The notes under the pieces were generated by a model. The model was not told the DNA's origin. It ran no database searches and worked only from the letters and a program-made list of their open reading frames with translations. Shown here piece by piece: positions 1-11,195 of a stretch of DNA of 64,000 nt. Each line of letters begins with the position of its first letter. Within the stretch, counting starts at the first letter, position 1. The translations under genes were made by a program, and so were the position numbers. The stretch is from Gnetum montanum (lineage: Eukaryota; Streptophyta; Gnetopsida; Gnetales; Gnetaceae), in assembly GCA_015680685.1 (NCBI GenBank), contig MNCI01006542.1, positions 165,632 to 229,631 of the forward strand, given 5' to 3'.

Positions 1-499
1 GTGAGAAATCCATGAAAACACGCATGCACTCAAGAGGGTAGGTAAGTACATAGAGCATCAAATTTCCTTGAAGTCATGCCCTTGACTATTCATTTAATCC
101 TTCCCATATTTGAAAGCTACCAAGGTCATAGGTTCATTAAATTTTTTTTTTGTAAGAAGGAACCTCATACTTCCAAAACAAGGAACCCCATAGAATTTAG
201 TGGATGTGTGAATGATGTGGAGTTATTACCTATTTCATGGAAAAGATACCATGTCTTAGTTATCAATACAAGGATTCAAAGATAGAATCTAGATATTACT
301 AGTCAAAGAACATTATAGTACAAACCACCATCAATAGTAGCAATAGCAACATTGTGTCCTAGTGGAAATAAAGGAAAATGAAGACAAAAATAAGAAAAAC
401 AAAAATAAAAATAAAGTAAAATATAGAAGAAATTTTAAAATATTTAAGAAATAAAAAATGTACTAAAAACAATGTAAAATAAAAATTCAAATAGCACTT

Positions 500-1540
500 A
501 ATATTTCTTGGTTTAAGATGGGAGATCTCCCCCATGACTAAGTTCATGGCCAAGACAAGAAGTACTAAGTGGGTTATATGCTTTCATGCATTGTTTGAAT
601 AGTTCAACATTCTCATTTATGAGCTACTAGGTGTTCTTTGGTTTAGTGGTGATTTTGTAGACCCAGTTTTGCACAGACTCTTGTTCTTTATGTTTGCTAT
701 GGGTTGGTGTAGGAATTGAGTGAACACCTTGAACCTTGAGCCCATAGTTACACCATTTTTTATTACTAATAATGCATTAAATATCTTGTCTATCCTTAAT
801 GATAGGTTATCTTTTACATTTTGTGTTGGAGTGGTGACAATTGTTGGCTCTTGCATAGGATTAGAAGACATTATTTTTGCAAGGAAGGATGTTTCACTAG
901 ATGGTTCTTGTGATAGTTTTGATGAGCTAGTAGATCTACATGTCTTATTTGCATGAGTGGGAACCATCCAAAAGAAGAGATGTTTCCTAGATTTCTATGG
1001 AGATCTACTATTGTGATCATTTCTATGTATGTTTATAAAAAAAGTGACATTCTTTTGTTGATATTATAGTGTTCCTTCTTCCTACAGTGTTGGTGGTGGT
1101 ATATGATGAAGAGAAGTATAAGACTAGTGAGGATGTGCCAAAGGATAAGTTGTGCGAGAATGGTAATCCCACAAGAGATGCTATGGGTTAATGATATTTA
1201 GGAGGATGGTAGTAGTGATTTGATTTAAAGGAAGTAGAACTAGTTAGGGAAACAAGTTTTTCAACATAATATCCCTAAGGGTCTGGCTAGTAATAAGGGT
1301 AGTGTTGGTTTGATGATGGCCATCGCCACAATTATGGGGTTTACAGCTACATTTGAGGGTAGTGTTGTTTTGATGATGGCCTCTCCCATGATTATAGGTT
1401 TTACCATTGCAATTGAGAGTAGTGTTGAGGTTGATAAGGGATCCTACTAGGATAGTATTGTTGGTTGTAGGACTATTTATAATTTCTTGGCATATAGGGT
1501 AATCTCCTAGGATTTTACTTTTCTATGAACTTGGGATTCA
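500..1540 (-). pseudogene. Decayed C-terminal gag/protease region of element A
   Basis: No continuous reading frame. The tie to element A is the block at 514-545, which on the minus strand reads TTAGTCATGGGGGAGAT. The same block ends the gag-protease frames at about 11018 and 38885 and appears in altered form at 34255, encoding a tail like (S/N)HGGD before the stop. A 116-codon minus-strand frame at 617-967 lies just upstream of this block in the right orientation and may be part of the tail, but I see no motif in it. The protease active-site segment itself was not found. Confidence 0.4.
1297..1436. repeat. 60-bp tandem repeat, about 2.3 copies
   Basis: The phrase GGGTAGTGTTGGTTTGATGA starts at 1297 and recurs at 1357 and, more diverged, at 1417, so the period is 60 bp. 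Copies one and two differ at a few positions. The array lies inside decayed element A. A multiple of three would allow an in-frame repeat, but no open frame spans it now. Confidence 0.75.
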
Positions 1541-2980
1541 AAGAAAAATCTTCAAAGTCTTGTAGATGTAACATAACTAGGTAGTAGCCATTTGGATGTT
1601 CATATTGGTAGATGCTACATCCATTATCCTCTTCTACACTTGAGCCTATAACCTCCTCTACTATAGCTATTTTCCCTCTTTGTTGATAGTTCCTATCTGT
1701 TTTATTATTCTTTTTTCTCTTTTTTTATTACTTAATTCTTCTTGCACTACCTTCTCTCCTATGAATTTTAAGTAGGTTATAAATTTTTCATTCATCAGCT
1801 CCTACATCTTATCTAGCCTTGCTTGAAGCTCAACGATAGTCATTTGTATTGGCAAGGTGTATTGTAAAATCAACACATCAAGAGCTTCCTCTTTTTCCTT
1901 ATCATACATATGGACCTATTGTTTTTGAAGAGTTGGATCTCTATTGTATTTCTTAACATTCTCCCTTTTACATAGCTCTCCATCTACTTTTTCCACATGC
2001 TCCATTAGCCTTTGTATTTGATGGGTTTTTGGTTCAGATAGTTGTTCTTGGGCATAGATCTCGAGGATCTTCCTTGTTTGGTTACAAAGCCCATCTATGA
2101 TATGGATAAGCTAGTATTTTTGAGAAAACTCATGATCTAGACATCTATGTAGAAGACAATTGTACCTATCCAAGGCCACATCCAAGGATTCATGATTTTC
2201 TTTCTTCCATCCTTGGATTTGTTTTCTTAGATTAGACACTCTCTCATTAATTTGGTATTTTTCATTGAAAAGATCATGCATTGTGGATCATCAATGGATT
2301 GAATCTAGATCTAATGATCTATATAAGCTTTTAACTTCTTCTATGAGTATCCTAGGGAAGAGTTTAAGCTTTTTCCACTTACTTTCAATATTCTGCAAGG
2401 CACAAGCATCATAGAAGGCATGTAGATAACATTGAGGATCAAAATTATAGATCCCTTAAATCTATAACTGTTATTCATATCTAATCATTTAATGCAACTT
2501 TCCCTTTTATGCCTATGTGATGTTCTAATTGCTTCCTAGATTTGTGTCATGCTACTAGTTACCACCAAGGGTTCATTTCCATCAAACATGTCATCATGGT
2601 AATTGTGAGTTCTACTTGTTTAATAGTGATGATCTCACCTATGCTCATTTTGATGTTCTTTATCTTACTTTTGATTTCTACTGCTAGCTCCATTTTGACC
2701 CCTTAGTGTATTCTTATTTCTATACCTATGTTCATCTTTGTTAGAACTAGACATTGAAGAGGAAGAGGAAGATGATGAACTGGGAAAATTTCCATGGCTC
2801 CTATAGTTCTTCCAATGGTCCCTTGATGTATCCTTTCTAAATTTAGAAGATTCCCTAGTCCTTAAGGTCCTCCCTATTCTATGACTAGTTACATTCACTC
2901 TAGGATTTTCTATAACAAATGAATGTAGCCTTTGCATGTAGTAGCGGTGGAAATGAGCATATGAAGCCCCTACATGAGGT
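1540..2980 (-). pseudogene. Element A gag (structural capsid polyprotein), decayed
   Basis: Minus-strand translation gives a gypsy-type Gag in several pieces. The N-terminal part has a serine run (about 2735-2785) followed by a basic stretch. The capsid core includes RTLRTRESSKFRK, a VSNLRKQIQGWK-like helix and LHRCLDHEFS near 2140. Close homologues lie at 8380-10301, 25900-27636 and 34242-36230. Near 1600 is the family motif with Gly-Cys, then Tyr, then His-Pro-x-Gly, followed by an LHL segment. Stops and frame breaks are scattered throughout. The role would have been assembly of the cytoplasmic virus-like particle. It is not functional as read. Confidence 0.7.
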
Positions 2981-3202
2981 TGTTCACATTAACTTTCTTC
3001 AGTATAGAACCTATCATTTCTCCTATGAGTGTTCTAATCGTATGATGCATTATTGATCCTATATGAAGAATACATGCTTTTAAGTAATATCTAGTATGAC
3101 TTAAAATACTAATATTTCTAAAAAGATAAATCATTAACATTGTTACAATGATCATTTAGTGATTTCACTATTTTCCTAGATAACGCATGTAGTTAACTAA
3201 AA

Positions 3203-3221
3203 TCCTCGACAATGGCACCAA
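3203..3221 (-). other. Primer-binding site of element A
   Basis: The minus strand reads TTGGTGCCATTGTCGAGGA directly after the LTR end at 3222. It matches, with G-to-A type changes, the Athila-type primer site TGGCGCCGTTGCCGGGGA that I recall being assigned to tRNA-Asp. The same site, mutated differently, follows the LTRs at 8232, 25699 and 36369. Confidence 0.75.
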
Positions 3222-4085
3222 TGATGAGCAATGAGTATACCCTATGACTAACCATATGAATCACTAGCATTCACTAAGTGATCCAGTTGAATTTAGTAGA
3301 CTTTAGCTCTCTATGTACACTAGGTTTAGGAGATAAATCTACAAATCATGATCATTGTCTTCTTAGTTTCACTTATTAGATGCAAGTGTATATTTAAGTG
3401 TAATTGAGACTTCTAACTTTTATCATTATCTTTTATTGTTTAATCGCCTAAGTGTTGGAAATAGAGTAAATTTAATATTTAATTAATCTAATTAATCTAA
3501 TCATTAACTAACACATAACTAATCCTATCATAAGCATCTATTCTCACTTTTGTATGCATCTTGATCACGTTGCAATGATACTAGGGTACCAAGCATTAGG
3601 TGCTACTAGGATTACCAAGTGTTAACATATGCTCGAAGTGGGTGTACTTATGTTCATTATTTAATCAATATTAATTATTTAATTATAATTCATTAAATTA
3701 AGGTGCATGGATAATAAATGCATAAGAAAACACTAATCTATTCTAGGTGCTGCAAGGTTTGATAAAAAATGTTCATCATTTTTGTCTTTCACATTGAGGT
3801 TCTTAGGTACATTAGTGCTTAAATAAAGATTTGTATACTTCTTTGACTCCTACTATAGGGACTCAAAAAATATTCTAACTTTCAAAAGGAAAAATTGTAC
3901 GAGCCTCCCTAGAACTAATGGAAAGATGTCATAAATGTGGTGGGTAGGCACACATTTATAGGTGATGAAAGGATGCCCCATTGATGGCTACTCATCAATG
4001 GGGTAAATCCTCTATTGATGGGATCCCATTGATGTGGTCGCATTGACGACATCTCATTAATGTTGCCCAATGATACGTTTCATCA
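3222..4085 (-). repeat. 5' LTR of element A (864 bp)
   Basis: In sense orientation it begins TGATGAAACG at 4085 and ends TTGCTCATCA at 3222, directly followed by the primer site. Near the U3 end (3960-4085) are repeated inverted motifs around TGATGGGATCCCATTGATG and CATTGACGAC, comparable to the start of the solo LTR at 19123 and the fragment at 13924-14225, so these form one subfamily. The base just outside is 4086 (AAAGT); no matching duplication is available because the other end is outside the window. Confidence 0.8.
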
Positions 4086-4095
4086 AAAGTCAGTT

Positions 4096-4325
4096 CCTTT
4101 TATATACTTTTTCTAGTGATGTTATTGCCACCACTATCTCAACCCAAAATATTCTTAATTAAGGTGAAAGACCTATAGCTTTCATGTCCACAACTTTGAA
4201 AGATGTGGAATTAAAATATTCACTTGTAGAAAAAAAATTATATGCTTTGGTTGAATCCCTAAAGAAATTTTGCTACTATTTGTTAAACATGAAAGTTTTT
4301 GTTATTGTTCTTTGTATTTTGTATT
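4096..4325 (+). pseudogene. Ty3/gypsy RNase H fragment
   Basis: Plus-strand translation around 4130-4310 gives GERPIAFMSTTLKDVELKYS followed by VEKKLYALVESLKKF, the typical RNase H segment just after the RT connection domain of gypsy Pol. A stop (TAA at about 4160) precedes the block. It is an isolated ~75-codon scrap abutting the LTR of element A at 4085. No RT or integrase continues on either side, so it is either the target element into which A inserted or a deletion remnant. Confidence 0.65.
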
Positions 4326-5499
4326 TTACTTATTCTTGCACCCTTTTAAAATTTCTATTGTTTTTGCTATTCTTGCACTTGCATGCAATTCAAAGTTTGA
4401 GAGCTACATGTTGATATCAACTCTCCCATGCTAGCACAAGGCCATGATGAGTTCTAGCTAAAAGAAGATTAGTAAAAAAAAAATATGTCCTAATTCTTTT
4501 TAGAGAGAATTTAGTCTCCTTATTTTAAATATGGGTTATGAAAGTGAGGGTCATGAATGAAATAGCCTTGAACCTTTTCACTTTTATGTGAAATTTTCCA
4601 ATGTTTTGGAAGCTTTCACATGTAATGTAATAAAATAATACTACATACTATTTTTAATATTAATAATAATCATTATCATAGATTTGTCATAACGAACATA
4701 GAGTTGGATCCTTGTCCTTCAATATTAAAAATCCTTACTTACAAAAAAGTTGGTTTTGTTAGAGATGCAAAACACTTGTACCAAGTTATCATGTGTGTTT
4801 ATTAAACAAGAGGCTTTGTAATGTATTGACCACTTTACTTAATAATATGATAGCCTAAAGTCCTTATGCATAACTTCCCACAAAATGAGCAAAATTCTTA
4901 ACTTGATTCCATGTCTATGTGAAAAGAATATGTTACATTATTTAATGTTTTTGTTTTAAGAATGGGATGTTAGATTGTTACATTCCGGATGGCTGAAATA
5001 AGGTTAACATGGTATTATACATATAAATTACAACAACGTTTCACTGAACAAAAATAGAAATCCCCTATGAATATTCATGGGTCTTATGAATAAACACAAA
5101 TACCATGCCATTCAAGGACATGTAATCTGTTGAAATAGCAAGGCATTTATCCATTCAACCATCCTCAACTATGCACAAATTTTTTTTTAACTTAAACCCA
5201 TCAAAATTTAGATTATGGATTTATTGTTTTGTTATGTTTTGAGGGAATTACACTAGTTTGTATAATTTTATTTGTGAGAACTTTCATGAAATTGATGCTT
5301 TGAATTTTTTGTGTTTATGGTGGTAAGGAAATCTCTGATACTAGCTAAGAATAGAAATGATGATTCTTTTTATTCATTGAGGAAACAAGGTTGAGTGTGT
5401 CCTTTCACACTCATTAGAATTTTTTTAACTTATAATATTTTTGTTTCTATTGTACAAAGTATTAATTTAATATGTGTTTAGTGCCCATAGACACAACTT
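4326..5499. other. AT-rich stretch with no recognisable gene
   Basis: I read both strands and found no protein motif, LTR end or RNA gene. Short open frames here are what AT-rich random sequence would give. Confidence 0.5.
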
Positions 5500-6570
5500 T
5501 TGATTATGAGTAGTATTCATAGGAAATGACATCATTTATTCAAGGAAATAAACGTGTTTGATTGAAAACTTATATCCAATTTGCAAGCGGATATAGAAGA
5601 AACACATCATCCAATTAGAAATGGATATAAAAGAAATACATCATGGATTTCCTTGCATAGTTTTATTTTTTAGCACCGATGGAGTAATTTTCTTGGTATT
5701 TTATAAAGTCTCAATGTCGCAAGTTTGATTGTACATCTACATAAGCCCACAAAAACACCTAAGTTTAATTGTACATATCGATAAGCCCATAAATAGGACT
5801 TTTCATTAGTTATGATATTAATAGTAAATGGCATCATCTATTAAAAGAAATAGACATGTTTGGTTGAAAAATTCTATTGAATTTGCAAGTGGATATAGAA
5901 TCAAGACATCATCAAATTTTCATAGAAGAAATACATTATCCAATTTACAAGTGAATATAGAAGAAACACGCCACTAGTAGAAAGTGGATCTCCTTGCATA
6001 TGCTACATGTGAATGGAAAAAACCATTTCAAAAAATCAATGATAGAAGATTAATCATAAATGAATGATTCTTAATAGTGTTAATAATAAATAGTATCATT
6101 TAATAAAAATTGGAGGAGAGTGACAAGTTTTCATTACTAATAGTATTAATAGTAAATGGTATCATTTATTGAAAGAAATAGACATGTTTGGTTGAAAACA
6201 TCTATCCAAGTTGCAAATGGATATAGAATCAACTCATCATCCAATTTTCATGAAGAAATACATTATTCAATTTGCAAATGTATATCAAAGAAACACATCA
6301 CCAATAGCATGTGGATCTCCTTGCATATGCTACATGTGAATGGAAAAAACTATTTCAATAATTAGTGATGGTAGATTAAGCATAAATGAATGATTCTTAA
6401 CAATGTTCATAGTAAATGGTATCATTTAATAAAAAATGAAAAAAAAATTGGTTGAAAAGTTTTATCAAGTGGATATAAAAGAAACACATCACCAATAACA
6501 AGTCGATATCCTTGTATATGTTGCATGTGAATGGAAAACATTATCACCAAAATCAATGATGGCACATAAT
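5500..6570 (+). repeat. Degenerate tandem repeat, ~260-330 bp units, 3 to 4 copies
   Basis: The phrase AATAGTAAATGGCATCAT, or close variants, occurs near 5507 (diverged), 5817, 6144 and 6403. Each is followed by GACATGTTTGGTTGAAAA-like, GGATATAGAA-like and GGATCTCCTTGCATATGC-like phrases in the same order, so whole units are repeated, about 310, 327 and 259 bp apart. A second, smaller repeat (AAGTTTGATTGTACAT, 40-bp period) lies at 5721-5795. The open frame at 6156-6365 is a by-product of the repeat. It may be a local satellite or the decayed tandem part of an LTR. Confidence 0.75.
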
Positions 6571-7409
6571 ATCTTGGCATCTATTATTGGTCAAATACTA
6601 CAAAATCCATGTAAGAAACATTGTAATTCCATGTTTGATATTTCAATAGGAACTCCTCACTCAACATAGCCATTAATATTTGGAGCTAATGCATCTCCCT
6701 AGACTATAAGAATAATTTTTCTTGATCATAGGGAAGGAAGTTCAGCTCAGCAAATTGATCAACCTATAAAAGTATAACATGGTAAGTTCTTAGAATCTTG
6801 GCTCTCTAGACCTTTTATTTTCTCTACTAATGTTTTGTACTTAATGCTCAAATTTCTTTATTAGAAAACTACAATTTACATTTTCTTTATTGAATTGAAT
6901 CATTAAAATTGTTTGAAATTTTTCATTAAAAGCTTGAAAGAAATGATTATTTGTTAAAACAAATATATCTTTTTTTAATTAATAGGGAGATACAAAATCT
7001 AAGAAATCTCCTCCTAATAGAATTTATATATCTATATTTTTTCTTGCATTTATAATAATTTTTAAAGGTAACTCTAGGAGTTGACTTTGAAATGTTCTAC
7101 ACAACCAGAAAAGCATCAACATAACAATCAAGGTTAAAAGTTTGCCACTGCTAGTGAGAACAAGAAGAATCAACTTTAGTAGATTTTTAAAGACCTTTGC
7201 AAATTTTGTAATTTTTAATGTTTTGCTAGTCTTTTTGTCACTATCATTTTGTATGCATCCAGTCAAATAAAATTTTGTAATGTGGCACTTAGAGTCAGTT
7301 AGTAGTTTGCATATCAATCAATAATCCCATACATTCCCAATATTTTGTACGGAACTTATTCCTCATTTTGTTTAACTTGAGGATGAGTTTTCATTTAGTT
7401 GTGGGGGTA
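6571..7409 (+). other. 3' internal end and polypurine tract of a gypsy element
   Basis: The last ~100 bp (7310-7409) match the 3' internal ends of the family: CTTGAGGATGAGTTTTCATT and then a purine tract GTGGGGGTA ending at 7409, immediately before an LTR start. The equivalent sequence precedes the LTRs at 12999, 29333 (minus) and 43144. The block AATCCCATACATTCCCAATA also matches the 3' end at about 12930. Upstream of 7300 nothing is recognisable. This is the 3' end of an element lying to the left of the 7410 LTR. Confidence 0.65.
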
Positions 7410-8232
7410 TGATGAGTCATGATTTGCTTGCATCCAATATTGGATACCTGATATCAAGCCCCTAGATGCATTTTTAGATATCTGATATCAAGGGATATGG
7501 GCTAACCTATAAATATAACACTTAGACACATGGTTTGGGCAATAGTTTTGCATTAGTTTTTCATAGGTTTTGTCATAGTTAACAAAGCTCTTACAATTTG
7601 TTTTCTCTAGAGTTAGAATATTTTTTGAGTGCCCATAGCAAGAGTCTAAGTATGTACTGATCTTTGTTTGAGCACTGATGTACTTGAGCACAACAATGTG
7701 ATGAAAATAAAAATGAACCATTTTAACAATTCTTGTAGCACTGAGATTAGATTGATATTTCCTTTAATGCATTTAAATAAAGCAATTAATTTTTAGTTGT
7801 TAATGGACACAAGCATGACCACTTCGAGCATACATATACTATTTGGTAACCTAGCAACATTTAACATTTGGTAGCCTAGCAACGCTATATGTGTTCAAGA
7901 TGTGTCTAGGAAAGTGTTGTGGGTACTTGTGTTAGGCTAGCTAGGTAGTGAATGAATTAGATCTGAAATTACTTTACCTTTCATTCATGTTGTAGGTGAC
8001 TGCACTTATAAAACATAAGATGAAAAAAATCATGTACCCTAATTACACTTAAACCATACCCTTGAGGTTTTCAAGTGTAGTTGGGAAGACAATGAATGTT
8101 CTCAATGCCCATTTCACTTACTAAAATAACTAGTATACTAGAGAACTATAGGTCTATGGAATTCAATTGGATTGTATGTGAATGCCTTAGTGATTCGTAT
8201 GGTTGAGCGTAGGTGTACCTTGCCACTCATCA
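7410..8232 (+). repeat. Gypsy LTR (823 bp) shared by two internal regions
   Basis: It starts TGATGAGTCATG after a polypurine tract and ends GCCACTCATCA before a primer-binding site, so both internal borders are present. A TATA-like CTATAAATAT is at 7506-7515. The U3 start carries inverted motifs such as CCAATATTGG and two copies of CTGATATCAAG. It belongs to the family of the other TGATGA...CATCA LTRs but differs clearly in U3 from the LTR at 12999. Confidence 0.8.
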
Positions 8233-8251
8233 TTGGTACTATTGCTAGGGA
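8233..8251 (+). other. Primer-binding site of the 7410 element
   Basis: TTGGTACTATTGCTAGGGA immediately follows the LTR. It fits the Athila-type primer consensus apart from transitions of the kind expected from C-to-T decay. Confidence 0.75.
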
Positions 8252-8379
8252 TGGTGCTAGTTATCTAGATTAGTTATATTATACACAATCATTGTAAAGG
8301 TATTAACGATCTATCTCTTAGAAAACATTAATATTTTAAATCATACACATTATTAGACAAAACCATATCTTATTCACAT

Positions 8380-10301
8380 AGGACCAATAATGCATCATAT
8401 GATGAAAGCACTCATAGGAGAAACAATAGGATCTACATTGAAGAAAATTGGAGTGAACAATCTCAAATAGGTGTTTCCTATGCTCATTTAGATCCTTACT
8501 ACACTTAAAGATTATATTCAATTGGTGTAGACAATCATAGAGGAGATGGAGTAAGTCCTAGATCAAGGAGGGCCTCAAGGCCTAGAAGCTCCTCTAAACC
8601 TAGATAAGATATATCAAGGGACCATGGGGAGAACTATAGAAGCCATGGTGATTCTCCGAGTTCCTCATATTCCTCTTCCTTTTCAATGTCTAGTTCTAAT
8701 GAAGATGAACGTAGGTATCGAGATAGAGCTCCACTATGGAATCAAGACAAAGATAGAAATCTAACCCAAGGAAAAAATTAAAGACATCACGATGAGCATA
8801 GACAAGAACATCATAATCAAATGAATAGAAATACAAATTTTCATCACAACATGTCTAATGATGATGAACCCTTGTTGGCCACTAAGAGCCTGATGCAAAT
8901 CACAAAGGTAGTTAAGATACCTCACAAGCATCGCAAGGATAGTCGCTTACCTAGGCTTGATATAAAAAATATCCCTAAACTTGTGAGAGGCTACAACACA
9001 GATCCACAACATCATATACAAGCCTTCCATAATGCTTGTGCCTTGTAGAACATTAAGAATGGATGGAAAAAGCTTAAAATCTTTCCTAGGAAACTAATCA
9101 ATGAAGCATAAATTTGGTATAGATCATTGGAACTAAGTTTTATTCATCAATGGTTCACAATGTTGGAACTTTTCAATGAAAAATACCAAACCTATGTAAG
9201 GGTGTCCAACTTGAGGAGAAAAATCTATGAGTAAAAGCAAGAAAATCATGAACCCTTGGATGTGGTCTTGAATAGATACTACTCACTACTACATAGATGC
9301 TTAGGCCATGGTTTCTCTAAGGAAAGGTAAGTTTTCAACATCATAGATGGGCTTCGTAATGAAACAAGGGAGATCCTTGGGATATATGCTCTAGGTCAAT
9401 TATATGAGCTATGGATCCATTAGATTCAAGAGTTGATTGAGCATGTGGCAAAAGAAGAAGGAGGGTTATGAAAATGGAAGAATGTAGAGGAAAAAAACTA
9501 GGACCCAACTCTTCAAAATAAAAGCATCCATATCTATGATGAGGAAAAAGCGGCATCTCTTGATGAGATGATTTTACAACCAACCTTGTCAATAGAAAAT
9601 TTTATCAATGAGCTTGAAGCAAAGCTAGGTGAGATGCTAGAAGGGATGAATGAGAAAGTTAAAACTTGTGTAGAAACCATAATGGAGAGAGTGACATAAA
9701 GAAAATCAAGTATTCACAACAAAAGGAGGAAAAAGAACCAACAAAATAGCTAGGACCACTTATCAACAAACAAGAAAAATGACTAAAGGAATTGAGGCTA
9801 TAGAATTAAACATAGACAAAGATAATGGATGTGACATTTTCATATATCATCATCTAAACGGACATTTCCTGGTCTTCTTACATCTACATGAGTATTGGGT
9901 AGGGCCATTAAATTTGAAGTTTGTAGAGAAGCACATGTCCAAGAGATTTTCTCTTGCATGTAATAATTTTAGACAACCTAGAAACCCACACCATCCTCCT
10001 AATCCATCCACACCTCTTCCACCAGTAGTAGTTCCCATAACACCTCCTACTCCAACAATGTAAGGGGAACTTCCTCCTCAACCGCAGCAACGTCACGTTG
10101 CAAGAGCTGTAAATATTCAACCTGCTGCTGGTTCTGACAACTATAAGAAGAGAAGACCTTTCTTCACAACCAAAAGCCTAAACAAACTCTCACAACAACA
10201 AGCGGTTGAGCCCATGTATACTCCTCCACCATCTAACACTTCGGAGCACCCTTCAGTCCAACATAGCTTAACGCATACGGTTATGTTAACGCATACCATA
10301 A
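8380..10301 (+). pseudogene. Gypsy gag, decayed, cut by an assembly gap
   Basis: The plus strand carries the family Gag in order: a start region near 8380; a serine run (8655-8700); DDEPLLATKSLMQI (about 8866); SRLPRLDIKNIPKLVRGY (about 8942); the capsid core with LFNEKYQTYVRVSNLRR (about 9170); LHRCLGHGFSKER (about 9290); the GCDIFIYHHLNGH motif (about 9830); and a proline-rich tail (9980-10060). Several in-frame stops (for example TAG at 9046 and TAA at 9232) break it. The sequence runs into the 59-N gap at 10302, so continuity with the protease beyond it is not certain. Confidence 0.75.
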
Positions 10302-10360
10302 NNNNNNNNNNNNNNNNNNNNNNNNNNNNNNNNNNNNNNNNNNNNNNNNNNNNNNNNNNN
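10302..10360. other. Assembly gap of 59 N
   Basis: Directly before the gap TTAACGCATAC occurs twice, 18 bp apart (10269-10300), so the assembly probably broke on a short repeat. The LTRs left (7410) and right (12999) of the gap belong to different subfamilies, so the gap may join two distinct elements. Confidence 0.95.
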
Positions 10361-10854
10361 GAGTTAACTTAATTTCACGAGAGATGTATCACGCCTGGAA
10401 CCTACCCCAACTTAAGAAGAGCAACATTCAACTAGAGCTGGTAGACCAGTCCATCACCATTCCCTTGGGATTGGTGAAGGACATCATTACCACTGTGTGT
10501 GGTTGGTCTTACCCAGCTGATTTCCTGGTGATTGAAGTTAACAACAATGAAGGGGACTTTCCAATTATAATGGGAAGGGCATGGCTTAGTAGAGTAGACG
10601 CATGCCTTAGGATCTGCAATCTTTCCTTGGAAATTTCTAAGATAAACATTTATGGAATGATCGAGAAGAGGAAAGTTCCATGCATCACATACAGTGATTC
10701 ATTGGGTGATGACATGGAGGAAATACCTCCATGTAATAGGTGTGCCCTTGAAAACATGAAACAAAGATGCCTGTATGTAGCAATCACACAACCAATAGTA
10801 GACACCCCGTGGTTGACAACTACTCGAAGGAGTAGAAAAATATGCATGGAATGA
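10361..10854 (+). pseudogene. Retropepsin (aspartic protease) of a gypsy element, N-terminus lost in the gap
   Basis: An uninterrupted 164-codon frame begins at the gap edge with VNLISREMYHAWNLPQL and includes LGLVKDIITTV and DFPIIMGRAWLS. This is the C-terminal two thirds of a Ty3/gypsy retropepsin, which cuts the Gag polyprotein. The catalytic Asp-Ser/Thr-Gly motif should lie in the gap. The homologue at 37985-38405 shows the block before it as LLDLGFGVNLIS, with Gly-Phe where the active site should be. The stop is TGA at 10852. Base composition is less AT-rich than the flanks and the frame has no decay, so this copy is younger than A, D or the gag left of the gap. The ILGRxFL-type strand is typical of the family. 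Confidence 0.75.
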
Positions 10855-11074
10855 ACTGAGGAGACAAGCCATGCCAACAATGAAGGCATAGACACATTGG
10901 AATATAAGTGTCGCCAACTTCCATCCCTTAATCTAAGATCATCAATTGGGAGAAGTTGGACACTTCTTAGAAATACAACTAGACACTCATTATTTTGGAT
11001 CTCTCCCTTTCCACTCAATCATGGGGGAGATGGCCACCTATGCTAACCATATGGGGCCCATAGTTCTTTTAAGT

Positions 11075-11195
11075 TTTTTTTTTACAATGTTTTTTTTACA
11101 CATTTTTGTTTTACAAGTTTTTGTTTTACACATTTTTGTTTTACAACATTTTTTGTCTTACACATTTTTGTTTTACAAATTTCTTTCACTTTTTT
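11075..11195. repeat. 15-bp T-rich tandem repeat, about 6 units
   Basis: Units alternate TTTTACACATTTTTG and TTTTACAAGTTTTTG with small length changes. The array lies just after the end of the gag-protease frame (the NHGGD-like tail at about 11020), where relatives C and D have AT-rich spacer. Confidence 0.8.

Larger units (their letters stand above)
1..4085 (-). mobile_element. Gypsy-family element A, 5' part, running off the left edge
   Basis: Read on the minus strand, this is 5' LTR (4085 to 3222), primer-binding site (3221 to 3203), a decayed gag (about 2980 to 1540) and a gag/protease C-terminal tail down to about 500. No RT, integrase or 3' LTR is seen before the window edge. It is the same family as the elements at 7410-13923, 24884-43976 and 27637-37162, sharing the primer site, the gag sequence and the conserved block at the end of gag-protease (514-545). 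The low-coordinate boundary is not in the window, so neither length nor target duplication can be given. Confidence 0.8.

Noticed and set aside
76-285. 69-codon plus frame at the left edge
   Set aside because: No motif, no homologue among the elements here, and AT-rich chance frames of this length are common in the window.
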